Source of the DNA: Citrobacter koseri ATCC BAA-895
Lineage (GTDB): Bacteria; Pseudomonadota; Gammaproteobacteria; Enterobacterales; Enterobacteriaceae
DNA length: 64,000 nucleotides
Reading direction: 5' to 3'
Assembly (NCBI RefSeq): GCF_000018045.1
Contig: NC_009792.1
Location: 1,550,001-1,614,000 of the forward strand
Positions 52,956 to 60,921 of this stretch are shown piece after piece. Each line of letters starts with the position of its first letter. Positions within the stretch are counted from its first letter, which is position 1. The translations under genes and the position numbers were made by a program. The notes under the pieces were generated by a model, which was not told the DNA's origin, made no database searches, and saw only the letters and a program-made list of their open reading frames with translations.

Positions 52956-53537
52956 ATGTCGTTTGAATTACCTGCATTACCGTATGCCAAAGATGCTCTT
53001 GCACCGCACATTTCTGCTGAGACGCTGGAATATCATTACGGCAAACATCATCAGACCTATGTGACCAACCTTAACAACCTGATCAAAGGCACGCCGTTTG
53101 AGGGGAAATCACTGGAAGAGATCGTTCGCAGCGCTGAAGGCGGCGTCTTCAATAACGCGGCCCAGGTCTGGAACCACACCTTCTACTGGAACTGCCTGGC
53201 GCCAGATGCTGGCGGCGAACCAACGGGTAAACTGGCTGACGCCATTGTCGCGTCCTTCGGCAGCGTTGCCGATTTCAAAGCGCAGTTCACCGACGCCGCA
53301 ATTAAGAACTTCGGTTCCGGCTGGACCTGGCTGGTGAAAGGGACGGATGGGAAACTGGCTATCGTCTCTACGTCGAATGCCGGTACGCCGCTGACCACCG
53401 ACGCCACGCCGTTGATGACCGTTGATGTGTGGGAACATGCCTACTATATCGACTACCGCAATGCCCGTCCTGGCTACCTGGAGCACTTCTGGGCGCTGGT
53501 AAACTGGGACTTTGTGGCGAAAAACTTCGCGGCATAA
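52956..53537 (+). CDS. sodB: Iron superoxide dismutase SodB
   Basis: A 193-residue cytosolic Fe superoxide dismutase. Iron ligands are the His in LEYHYGKHHQTY, the His in VWNHTFYWN, and Asp and His in VDVWEHAYYIDYRN (DVWEHAYY signature). The Fe-type residue context AAQVWNHTFYWNCL is kept. The start MSFELPALPYAKDA has an AAGGAGAG site; this leader is the target of the small RNA RyhB in E. coli, so iron-sparing repression is likely here too (inference). Confidence 0.98.
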   Translation: MSFELPALPYAKDALAPHISAETLEYHYGKHHQTYVTNLNNLIKGTPFEGKSLEEIVRSAEGGVFNNAAQVWNHTFYWNCLAPDAGGEPTGKLADAIVASFGSVADFKAQFTDAAIKNFGSGWTWLVKGTDGKLAIVSTSNAGTPLTTDATPLMTVDVWEHAYYIDYRNARPGYLEHFWALVNWDFVAKNFAA

Positions 53538-53545
53538 AGAGAATA

Positions 53546-53573
53546 ACGCAGAAGGGAGTCCCTTCTGCGTTTT
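53546..53573. terminator. Terminator between sodB and ydhP
   Basis: ACGCAGAAGGG and CCCTTCTGCGT form a perfect 11-bp stem with a 3-nt loop, then TTTTAA. It lies between the convergent sodB and ydhP stops. Confidence 0.92.
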
Positions 53574-53583
53574 AATGCTGCGC

Positions 53584-54750
53584 TTAGTTCGCCACGCAAA
53601 CGTCTTCAGGCTGTCTGCGCGCAGAGACAAAGACCAGCAACAGCGCAAGCCCTGCCACAATCGCCCCCATCACCGGTACGAAGCTGTAGCCCAAACCACC
53701 GGAAATCACTGCGCCCCCCGCCGCTGCGCCAAGCGCATTACCGAGATTAAAGGCACCGATATTGACCGATGAAGAGAGGCCTGGCGCTTCGCTGGCAACC
53801 CGCATAACGCGCATTTGTAAAGGCGGAACCACCGCGAATGTCGCCGCCCCCCATACCACCATGCTGATAGCAGCACCCACTTCGTTGCGCGCCAGGAACG
53901 GGATCGCCAGCATAATCACCATCAGCAGCAGCAAAAATCCTTTCAGGGTGCCGTTAACCGAACGATCCGCCAGTTTTCCCCCCAGATAGTTGCCGATAGA
54001 AAAGCCAACGCCAATCAGTACCAGCATACCGGTAACGAAAGCAGGCGTTGCATGCGTAATGCTGTGCAGCACTGGGGCGATATAGGTATAGAGTGTAAAC
54101 ATCGCGCCTGCGCCCAGAACGGTGGTCAGTAATGCCGATAACACCTGTGGTCGCAACAGCACCGCCAGCTCTTTGCGCACCTCAGGGCGCTCTCCCGCCC
54201 CGCCTTTCGGCAACGAGAAAAAGAGGCTAATCATTGAAATTACGCCCAGCCCCGCCGTCGCCATGAAGGACATACGCCAGCCAATGGTTTCCCCCAGCCA
54301 GGTCGCCGCAGGAACACCGCCAATATTGGCGATTGTCAGCCCCATAAACATGGTGGCGACCGCACTGGCCTGTTTATGTTTGGGGACGACGCTGGCCGCC
54401 ACCACCGACCCCAGACCGAAGAAAGCGCCGTGATTCAGGCTGGTCAGAATCCGCGACAGCATCAACGTAGTGTAATCCGGCGAGATGGCCGACAGCACAT
54501 TTCCGAGGGTAAAAATCGCCATCAAAAAAATAAGCGCATTACGACGTGCGCGATGGGAAAGCAGCAGCGTCATCAACGGTGCGCCGACCATCACACCAAC
54601 GGCATACGCGCTGATTAGCATTCCGGCCGCAGGAATCGAGACATCCACGCCGCGAGCGATAACAGGCAACAAGCCCATAGGAGAGAACTCGGTGGTTCCA
54701 ATACCAAATGCGCCAATTGCCAGCGCCAGTAAGGGATAATTTATTTTCAT
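53584..54750 (-). CDS. ydhP: Major facilitator (DHA1) transporter YdhP
   Basis: A 388-residue 12-helix drug:proton antiporter-type protein of the AraJ/YdhP branch. It has the N-terminal GTTEFSPMGLLPVIARG motif and the TM2-3 loop LSHRARRNALI. It matches E. coli YdhP along its length. No substrate is established as far as I know. The start MKINYPLLALAIGAFG is conserved; an upstream in-frame extension is not. It lies convergent with sodB. Confidence 0.93.
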   Translation of the reverse strand: MKINYPLLALAIGAFGIGTTEFSPMGLLPVIARGVDVSIPAAGMLISAYAVGVMVGAPLMTLLLSHRARRNALIFLMAIFTLGNVLSAISPDYTTLMLSRILTSLNHGAFFGLGSVVAASVVPKHKQASAVATMFMGLTIANIGGVPAATWLGETIGWRMSFMATAGLGVISMISLFFSLPKGGAGERPEVRKELAVLLRPQVLSALLTTVLGAGAMFTLYTYIAPVLHSITHATPAFVTGMLVLIGVGFSIGNYLGGKLADRSVNGTLKGFLLLLMVIMLAIPFLARNEVGAAISMVVWGAATFAVVPPLQMRVMRVASEAPGLSSSVNIGAFNLGNALGAAAGGAVISGGLGYSFVPVMGAIVAGLALLLVFVSARRQPEDVCVAN

Positions 54751-54924
54751 ACATCGACTCCGCAGCTTCGTGCCGTCACGAGGCACGCAAAAGAGTCAAA
54801 AGCATGACATCAATCACAAAACTAATAAAGTAAGCAAAATAGCAAAAGACTTTTACGATTTGGTTAAAAATGAGGAAGAAGAGAGAGGAAAGACAGAGGG
54901 AGAATGCTCTCCCTCAGAGGTAAA

Positions 54925-55014
54925 TCAGTTCAGTGCGGCAGTCAGACCGCCTGCGACAATCAGGCCCAGCACAATAATGGTGGTCACTAACGAAAATTTC
55001 AGATCGGTGCTCAT
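54925..55014 (-). CDS. ynhF: Small membrane protein YnhF
   Basis: A 29-residue protein, MSTDLKFSLVTTIIVLG at the start and GGLTAALN at the end, with one membrane helix. It matches E. coli YnhF, a stress-responsive small inner-membrane protein known to keep its formyl-methionine. A strong AAAGGAGAAAA ribosome site precedes the ATG. It lies between ydhP and purR, transcribed leftward. Function is unknown. Confidence 0.9.
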   Translation of the reverse strand: MSTDLKFSLVTTIIVLGLIVAGGLTAALN

Positions 55015-55251
55015 CAAGTTTTCTCCTTTTTATTCCCACACAAAAAGTGATATTGCGCATTTTTACACACTTGAATGCAAAAATCTCCCATGATTTATAT
55101 TGATAAGCGCTTTTAACTCTTCCCCTTTTCGTCAAGATCAGACAAAATTCCACGCTTACTTGATTAGCGTACCGGCCATTGCCCCCTTCCTGATGTTCCG
55201 TGTCGTTTTCCCGGCGTGCCGCAACCCTGACGTTGCGATCAAGGTGTGTAA

Positions 55252-55267
55252 AGGCAAACGTTTACTT
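55252..55267. promoter_or_regulatory. PUR box (purR operator 1)
   Basis: AGGCAAACGTTTACTT fits the 16-bp PUR box ANGCAANCGNTTNCNT at every fixed position. It lies 44 bp before the purR start in the leader region, where PurR autorepression acts in E. coli. Confidence 0.93.
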
Positions 55268-55311
55268 ACAGTATTTTCAGGAGTTCAGGATATGGTCTGG
55301 AGTGAGATGTA

Positions 55312-56337
55312 ATGGCAACAATTAAAGATGTGGCGAAGCGAGCAAACGTTTCCACTACAACCGTATCACACGTAATTAACAAAACGCGCTTCGTTGCGGA
55401 AGAGACGCGCAACGCGGTATGGGCAGCCATTAAAGAGCTGCACTACTCTCCCAGCGCGGTTGCCCGCAGCCTGAAGGTTAACCACACCAAATCGATTGGT
55501 TTGCTGGCGACCAGCAGCGAAGCCGCCTATTTTGCTGAAATTATCGAAGCCGTTGAAAAGAACTGTTTCCAGAAAGGATATACGCTGATTCTGGGCAACG
55601 CCTGGAACAACCTGGAAAAACAGCGCGCGTACCTCTCCATGATGGCGCAAAAACGCGTGGATGGCCTGCTGGTCATGTGTTCCGAATACCCTGAGTCCCT
55701 GCTCTCTATGCTTGAAGAGTATCGCCATATCCCGATGGTGGTGATGGACTGGGGCGAAGCCAAAGCGGACTTTACCGATACGGTCATTGATAACGCCTTT
55801 GCAGGCGGCTATATGGCCGGTCGTTATCTGGTTGAACGCGGCCACCGTGAAATTGGCGTGATCCCCGGCCCGATGGAACGCAACACCGGCGCAGGTCGTC
55901 TGGCTGGCTTTATGAAAGCGATGGAAGAAGCGCTGATAAACGTGCCGGAAAACTGGATCGTTCAGGGTGATTTCGAGCCGGAATCAGGCTACCGCGCGAT
56001 GCAGCAAATGATCTCCCAGTCTCACCGCCCGACGGCCGTATTCTGCGGTGGCGACATTATGGCGATGGGCGCGTTGTGCGCCGCTGACGAGATGGGGCTG
56101 CGCGTACCGCAGGATATCTCGGTCATCGGCTACGACAACGTACGCAACGCGCGTTACTTTACGCCTGCGCTGACGACGATTCACCAGCCGAAAGATTCTC
56201 TGGGTGAAACGGCCTTCAATATGCTGCTTGACCGTATCGTCAATAAACGCGAAGAGTCGCAGTCCATTGAGGTGCATCCGCGTCTGATTGAGCGTCGCTC
56301 TGTCGCCGATGGCCCATTCCGCGACTATCGCCGTTAA
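55312..56337 (+). CDS. purR: Purine repressor PurR (LacI family)
   Basis: A 341-residue LacI-type repressor that binds hypoxanthine or guanine as corepressor and shuts off purine synthesis genes. Helix-turn-helix ATIKDVAKRANVSTTTVSHVINKTRFV and the hinge LHYSPSAVARSLKV are intact. The effector domain ends in PRLIERRSVADGPFRDYRR. The start is inside TAATG: a short frame (55292-55312) ends on the purR ATG. Two PUR boxes flank the start. Its TAA interlocks with the punR stop via TTAA. Confidence 0.97.
   Translation: MATIKDVAKRANVSTTTVSHVINKTRFVAEETRNAVWAAIKELHYSPSAVARSLKVNHTKSIGLLATSSEAAYFAEIIEAVEKNCFQKGYTLILGNAWNNLEKQRAYLSMMAQKRVDGLLVMCSEYPESLLSMLEEYRHIPMVVMDWGEAKADFTDTVIDNAFAGGYMAGRYLVERGHREIGVIPGPMERNTGAGRLAGFMKAMEEALINVPENWIVQGDFEPESGYRAMQQMISQSHRPTAVFCGGDIMAMGALCAADEMGLRVPQDISVIGYDNVRNARYFTPALTTIHQPKDSLGETAFNMLLDRIVNKREESQSIEVHPRLIERRSVADGPFRDYRR
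55340..55355. promoter_or_regulatory. Second PUR box inside purR (operator 2)
   Basis: GAGCAAACGTTTCCAC matches the PUR box except at the first and last fixed bases. It lies within codons 10-15 of purR, 88 bp from operator 1. E. coli purR also has a second operator in the coding start, so a roadblock or looping role is likely. Confidence 0.85.
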
Positions 56338-57266
56338 TCCCCTTCTGCGGGAGCCTCTTCCGGCTCCCGTAACCACTCTTTATTCAGCGTTTCGCTGTCG
56401 CCCAGATAGTCCAGTAACCAGGCCAGCGCGGGCGACGTGTCGTTCTGCTGCCACGTCAGACAGCACGCCGCATCAGGAAACGGATTCTCAAGCTGTAGCG
56501 CCACCCATTTCCCGCTGTCGATCCACGGCTTAGCAAAGTGGGTCGGCACCATTCCCACACACAGTCCCGCGGAAAGGCAGGTCGCTGAAGATTCCCAGTC
56601 CGGCACCACCACGCGTTTTTGGTTATCCAGCAGCCAGGTGATGCGCTTCGGAAGCGTACGCGAGGTATCCTCCCGGACCAGCGACGGCCAGTTGCGCAAC
56701 GTGTCGTCACTGAGCGGGCCAGCCATTGACGCCAGCGGATGATGGCGGGCGACCACGCAGCTCCAGCTCAGCATCCCCATATCGCGAAAGGTGTAGCGTC
56801 CTCCAACCGGAATGGCCTGCGTCGCGCCGATAGCCAGCTCCACGCGCCCGTCCGACAGCGCATCCCAGACGCCGTTAAATACCTCCTGAAAGACCAGCAA
56901 TTCCACATCATCAAAATGACGATAAAAATCAACAATCATCTGCCGGGTGCGCTCCGGCTTAACAATATTGTCGACCGCAATCGCCAGTTGACCCCGCCAG
57001 CCGTTGGCGATCTGCTGGCACTGCTGTCGGGTGATCTGCATTTTTTTGATAACAGAGCGCCCTTCCTTTAAAAACCATGCCCCGGCGGGGGTCAGTTCAA
57101 CATCCCGATGGCGTCGTTCGAAAAGCGGCACCGCCAGCCACTCTTCCAGTTGACGGACGGTGTAGCTCACCGCAGAAGGCACGCGGTGCAACTCCTGCGC
57201 CGCAGAACTAAAACTGCCATTACGGGCAACGGCATCAACCACTTCGAGTGAATATTCTGACCACAT
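56334..57266 (-). CDS. punR: LysR-type regulator PunR (YdhB)
   Basis: A 310-residue LysR regulator. The N-terminal winged helix is NGSFSSAAQELHRVPSAVSYTVRQLEEWL, followed by a two-lobed effector domain. In E. coli YdhB was named PunR as the activator of the divergent purine-nucleoside transporter gene punC. The same divergent arrangement is present here across 112 bp. Adenosine is the expected inducer (established knowledge for E. coli, inference here). The stop overlaps the purR stop by 4 nt. Confidence 0.93.
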   Translation of the reverse strand: MWSEYSLEVVDAVARNGSFSSAAQELHRVPSAVSYTVRQLEEWLAVPLFERRHRDVELTPAGAWFLKEGRSVIKKMQITRQQCQQIANGWRGQLAIAVDNIVKPERTRQMIVDFYRHFDDVELLVFQEVFNGVWDALSDGRVELAIGATQAIPVGGRYTFRDMGMLSWSCVVARHHPLASMAGPLSDDTLRNWPSLVREDTSRTLPKRITWLLDNQKRVVVPDWESSATCLSAGLCVGMVPTHFAKPWIDSGKWVALQLENPFPDAACCLTWQQNDTSPALAWLLDYLGDSETLNKEWLREPEEAPAEGD

Positions 57267-57378
57267 ATTCTGCCTGCAAAAATTTTGAATCCAGTAGCCA
57301 AATATTAGCGTTTCACAAGCAGAATTTCACTCCCTACACTCAGCGGCAATGTCTTACTTCTGGAAAAGAGAAACAATT

Positions 57379-58584
57379 ATGCAACCCGGAAAAGGTTTTT
57401 TAGTCTGGCTGGCGGGTCTCAGCGTGCTGGGCTTTCTGGCAACAGATATGTATCTGCCTGCGTTCGCGGCAATTCAGGCCGACCTGCAAACACCGGCGGC
57501 GGCTGTCAGCGCCAGCCTCAGTCTGTTCCTGGCCGGTTTCGCCGTCGCGCAACTGCTGTGGGGGCCGCTGTCAGACCGTTACGGGCGTAAACCCATTTTG
57601 CTGCTGGGTCTCTCCATCTTCGCGCTGGGCAGTCTGGGGATGATGTGGGTCGAAAGCGCTACTGGGCTGCTGGTACTGCGTTTTATTCAGGCGGTGGGGG
57701 TTTGTGCCGCTACGGTGATCTGGCAGGCACTGGTGACGGATTATTATCCAACGCAAAAAATTAATCGCATCTTCGCTACCATTATGCCGCTGGTCGGTTT
57801 ATCGCCCGCCCTTGCGCCTTTACTCGGCAGTTGGATCCTGACGCATTTTTCCTGGCAGGCCATTTTTGCCACGCTGTTCATCATTACGCTGATATTGATG
57901 CTGCCCGCCTTACGCTTAAAGCCAACAACAAAAGCACATGACCACAGCCAGGAAAAACTGACCTTCGCCAGCCTGCTGCGTTCACAAACTTATCGCGGCA
58001 ACGTCCTGATTTACGCCGCCTGCTCCGCCAGCTTTTTTGCCTGGCTGACGGGTTCCCCGTTTATCCTCAGCGAAATGGGCTATAGCCCGGCGGTAATTGG
58101 CCTGAGTTATGTACCGCAGACCATCGCGTTCCTGGTGGGCGGTTACGGTTGCCGCGCGGCGCTGCAAAAATGGCAGGGTCAACAGCTGTTGCCCTGGTTA
58201 CTGGTTCTCTATGCGCTGAGCGTGGTCGCCACCTGGGGCGCCAGCTTCATCAGCCATGTTTCGCTGACAGAGATCCTGATTCCATTCTGTGTGATGGCTA
58301 TCGCGAACGGCGCGATCTACCCTATCGTGGTCGCCCAGGCGCTGCGCCCCTTCCCGCAAGCGACCGGACGCGCAGCAGCCTTACAGAACACGCTGCAACT
58401 GGGTCTGTGTTTCCTGGCAAGCCTGGTCGTTTCGTGGCTGATCAGCACGCCGCTGCTTACCACCACCAGCGTAATGCTGTCGACGGTGGCTCTGGCGGCA
58501 CTGGGATACTGGCTGCAACTTCAGGCGCAGGAACCGGCCGCGCGCGCAGCAAACACCGAAGTTGCGCACAGCGAATCTCACTAA
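57379..58584 (+). CDS. punC: Purine nucleoside transporter PunC (YdhC, MFS)
   Basis: A 401-residue 12-helix MFS protein of the Bcr/CflA subfamily. The TM2-3 loop is GPLSDRYGRKPILLLG and the helix-1 motif is LATDMYLPAFAAI. E. coli YdhC was shown to support adenosine uptake under PunR control. The start MQPGKGFLVWLAGLS is conserved; ten upstream residues are not. The C-terminal tail (after residue 380) is variable. Confidence 0.93.
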   Translation: MQPGKGFLVWLAGLSVLGFLATDMYLPAFAAIQADLQTPAAAVSASLSLFLAGFAVAQLLWGPLSDRYGRKPILLLGLSIFALGSLGMMWVESATGLLVLRFIQAVGVCAATVIWQALVTDYYPTQKINRIFATIMPLVGLSPALAPLLGSWILTHFSWQAIFATLFIITLILMLPALRLKPTTKAHDHSQEKLTFASLLRSQTYRGNVLIYAACSASFFAWLTGSPFILSEMGYSPAVIGLSYVPQTIAFLVGGYGCRAALQKWQGQQLLPWLLVLYALSVVATWGASFISHVSLTEILIPFCVMAIANGAIYPIVVAQALRPFPQATGRAAALQNTLQLGLCFLASLVVSWLISTPLLTTTSVMLSTVALAALGYWLQLQAQEPAARAANTEVAHSESH

Positions 58585-58874
58585 AAATGTTCAACAACAG
58601 GTAATTAGCTCGCTAACAATTTTCGGTTGTATCATCGAATTTTGAGGCCTATACTAAATTTCGGTTGTTAATATTACGATAATTATTATGCGTTAACGGG
58701 AACCGGAGCGTTCCCGTTTCACCACGGATGGCCTTTTCGGTAAGGGTTCCTCCCTTCCTCTGTTCTACGTCGGATAATAGACTCGCGGAATTATTCCGTG
58801 AGATTTCTCACAAAGCCCAAAAAGCGTCTACGCTGTTTTAAGGTTCTGATCACCGACCAAGTGATGGAGAAGCT

Positions 58875-60023
58875 ATGAGTTCATCGTGTATAGAAGAAGT
58901 CAGCGTACCAGATGATGACTGGTATCGTATCACCAACGAATTGCTGGGCCGTGCGGGTATCGCCATCAATGGCACTGCCCCGGCGGATATTCGTGTTAAA
59001 AACCCCGATTTTTTCAAACGTGTATTACAGGAAGGATCGCTGGGGTTAGGTGAAAGTTATATGGATGGCTGGTGGGAATGCGACCGACTGGACATGTTTT
59101 TTAGTAAAGTCTTACGAGCCGGGCTCGAAAACCAACTCCCCCACCATTTCAAAGATACGCTGCGTATCGCGGGCGCACGCCTGTTCAACTTACAAAGTAA
59201 AAAACGCGCCTGGATAGTCGGGAAAGAACATTACGATCTCGGCAACGATCTTTTCTCCCGCATGCTCGACCCGTATATGCAATATTCCTGCGCTTACTGG
59301 AAAGATGCCGACACACTGGAATCCGCCCAGCAAGCGAAGCTGAAGCTCATTTGTGAAAAATTACAGTTGCAGCCGGGTATGCGCGTGCTGGATATCGGAT
59401 GTGGCTGGGGCGGCTTGTCCCAGTTTATGGCGTCCAATTATGACGTCAGCGTCGTTGGCGTCACGATTTCCGCCGAGCAGCAAAAGATGGCCCAGGAACG
59501 TTGCGCTGGTCTGGACGTTTCTATTCGGCTACAGGATTACCGCGACCTTAACGATCAGTTTGATCGCATTGTGTCCGTTGGTATGTTTGAACACGTCGGG
59601 CCGAAGAACTATAAAACCTATTTTGAAGTGGTCGACCGTAATTTGAAACCGGACGGTATTTTCCTGCTCCACACTATCGGTTCCAAAAAGACGGATAATA
59701 ATGTCGACCCGTGGATCAATAAGTATATTTTTCCGAACGGGTGTCTGCCGTCTGTTCGACAGATTGCGAATGCCAGCGAATCGCATTTCGTGATGGAAGA
59801 CTGGCACAACTTTGGCGCAGATTACGACACCACCCTGATGGCCTGGTATTCTCGCTTTATCAACGGCTGGCCGGAAATTGCAGATAATTACACCGAACGG
59901 TTTAAACGCATGTTCAGTTATTATCTGAATGCATGCGCCGGGGCGTTTCGCGCCCGTGATATACAGCTATGGCAGGTGGTTTTTTCTCGCGGCGTCGAAC
60001 ACGGCCTGCGTATTCCCCGCTAA
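58875..60023 (+). CDS. cfa: Cyclopropane fatty acid synthase Cfa
   Basis: A 382-residue SAM-dependent enzyme that adds a methylene to unsaturated acyl chains of membrane lipids on entry to stationary phase or acid stress. The SAM loop is VLDIGCGWGGLSQF, Cys139 lies in YMQYSCAYW, and VSVGMFEHVGPKNY is also kept. It has an upstream region of 290 bp with room for two promoters, as in E. coli (vegetative and sigma-S), and for control by the small RNA RydC; I cannot place these exactly. A terminator follows. Confidence 0.98.
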   Translation: MSSSCIEEVSVPDDDWYRITNELLGRAGIAINGTAPADIRVKNPDFFKRVLQEGSLGLGESYMDGWWECDRLDMFFSKVLRAGLENQLPHHFKDTLRIAGARLFNLQSKKRAWIVGKEHYDLGNDLFSRMLDPYMQYSCAYWKDADTLESAQQAKLKLICEKLQLQPGMRVLDIGCGWGGLSQFMASNYDVSVVGVTISAEQQKMAQERCAGLDVSIRLQDYRDLNDQFDRIVSVGMFEHVGPKNYKTYFEVVDRNLKPDGIFLLHTIGSKKTDNNVDPWINKYIFPNGCLPSVRQIANASESHFVMEDWHNFGADYDTTLMAWYSRFINGWPEIADNYTERFKRMFSYYLNACAGAFRARDIQLWQVVFSRGVEHGLRIPR

Positions 60024-60030
60024 TCCTGAT

Positions 60031-60054
60031 AACCCCCGCGCTGCGGGGGTTTTT
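60031..60054 (+). terminator. Terminator between cfa and ribE
   Basis: ACCCCCGC and GCGGGGGT form an 8-bp GC-rich stem with a 3-nt loop, followed by TTTT. It sits between the convergent cfa and ribE stops. Confidence 0.92.
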
Positions 60055-60062
60055 ACGTCGGG

Positions 60063-60704
60063 TTACGCGTCGCCTGCATGCAGGTTCGCCGCGCTTTCCC
60101 GTGCCGCCAGCACGCGCTCGACGGTGTCAACAACCGCCTGGGTTTGCGGATCAATTTCGATATTGACGCGAGCACCCAGTTTTTTCTTACCCAGCGTGGT
60201 GCGTTCCAGCGTTTCCGGGATCAGATGAACGCAAAAGCGCGTTGGCGTCACTTCCCCTACCGTCAGACTGATGCCATCGATGCCGATGAATCCCTTATAC
60301 AGGATATATTTCATCAGCTGCGGGTCCTGAACTTTAAACCAGACCTGACGATTATTCTCAGAGGTCAGAATTTTCGAAATTTCAGCCGTGGTCATAATGT
60401 GACCCGACATTAAATGCCCGCCAATCTCATCGCTGAATTTCGCCGCACGCTCCACGTTAACGAGATCGCCGACGCTCAGATCGCCAAGATTGGTAATGCG
60501 TAACGTCTCTTTCATCAGGTCAAAGCTGATCTGATTACCGTTTATTTCAGTGACGGTCAGGCAACAGCCGTTGTGCGCCACCGATGCGCCCGTCTCCAGC
60601 GCGTCCAGCATGTGTTCAGGTAATTCCACGACATGCGTGCGGAAATTCGGTTTTTCATCAATCGACACCAGTTTCGCGGTGCCCTGCACAATACCTGTAA
60701 ACAT
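60063..60704 (-). CDS. ribE: Riboflavin synthase alpha chain (RibE, also called RibC)
   Basis: A 213-residue enzyme that dismutates two 6,7-dimethyl-8-ribityllumazine molecules to riboflavin. Two homologous lumazine-binding barrels are seen: residues 1 to about 97 (MFTGIVQGTAKLV, then GCCLTVTEI) and about 98-190 (HLMSGHIMTTAEI, then DGISLTVGEV). The MFTGIV start is strictly conserved. No FMN riboswitch is seen upstream, as expected, since that element controls ribB. It is divergent from mdtK. Confidence 0.97.
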   Translation of the reverse strand: MFTGIVQGTAKLVSIDEKPNFRTHVVELPEHMLDALETGASVAHNGCCLTVTEINGNQISFDLMKETLRITNLGDLSVGDLVNVERAAKFSDEIGGHLMSGHIMTTAEISKILTSENNRQVWFKVQDPQLMKYILYKGFIGIDGISLTVGEVTPTRFCVHLIPETLERTTLGKKKLGARVNIEIDPQTQAVVDTVERVLAARESAANLHAGDA

Positions 60705-60826
60705 ACCTGCAACTCCTGAAATCAGTTAATACATCTCTGCCCAGCACAATAGCAGGTGGAAAATCAGGTTGCCAGCAAAGCGCTAAAAGCACCTGTTTTT
60801 TCACTGGAGAATTACGTATTCCTCGC

Positions 60827-60886
60827 TACAATAGACTGAAATTTCCCCTGCATTTTCTTCTTGCTGCCATTTAAGGCGGCTTTTTT
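60827..60886 (+). promoter_or_regulatory. Promoter -10 and leader terminator upstream of mdtK
   Basis: TACAAT at 60827-60832 is a plausible -10. About 30 nt later GCTGCC (60863-60868) pairs with GGCGGC (60875-60880, one G-U), followed by six T residues. No rightward gene lies between the cfa terminator and this hairpin, so it would end a very short transcript or attenuate mdtK, whose GTG start is 36 nt downstream. Confidence 0.55.
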
Positions 60887-60921
60887 AGTCTCTCAAATAA
60901 CAACAAATAATAGGTGTATAC

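Noticed and set aside
57267..57325. ATTCTGC / GCAGAAT inverted repeat in the punR-punC gap as a PunR operator
   Set aside because: The two 7-bp arms are 45 bp apart and one abuts the punR start codon; this is too weak and badly placed to claim as a LysR box.
60705..60921. An FMN riboswitch in the ribE-mdtK gap
   Set aside because: I see none of the conserved FMN-element stems there, and in this group that riboswitch controls ribB, not riboflavin synthase.
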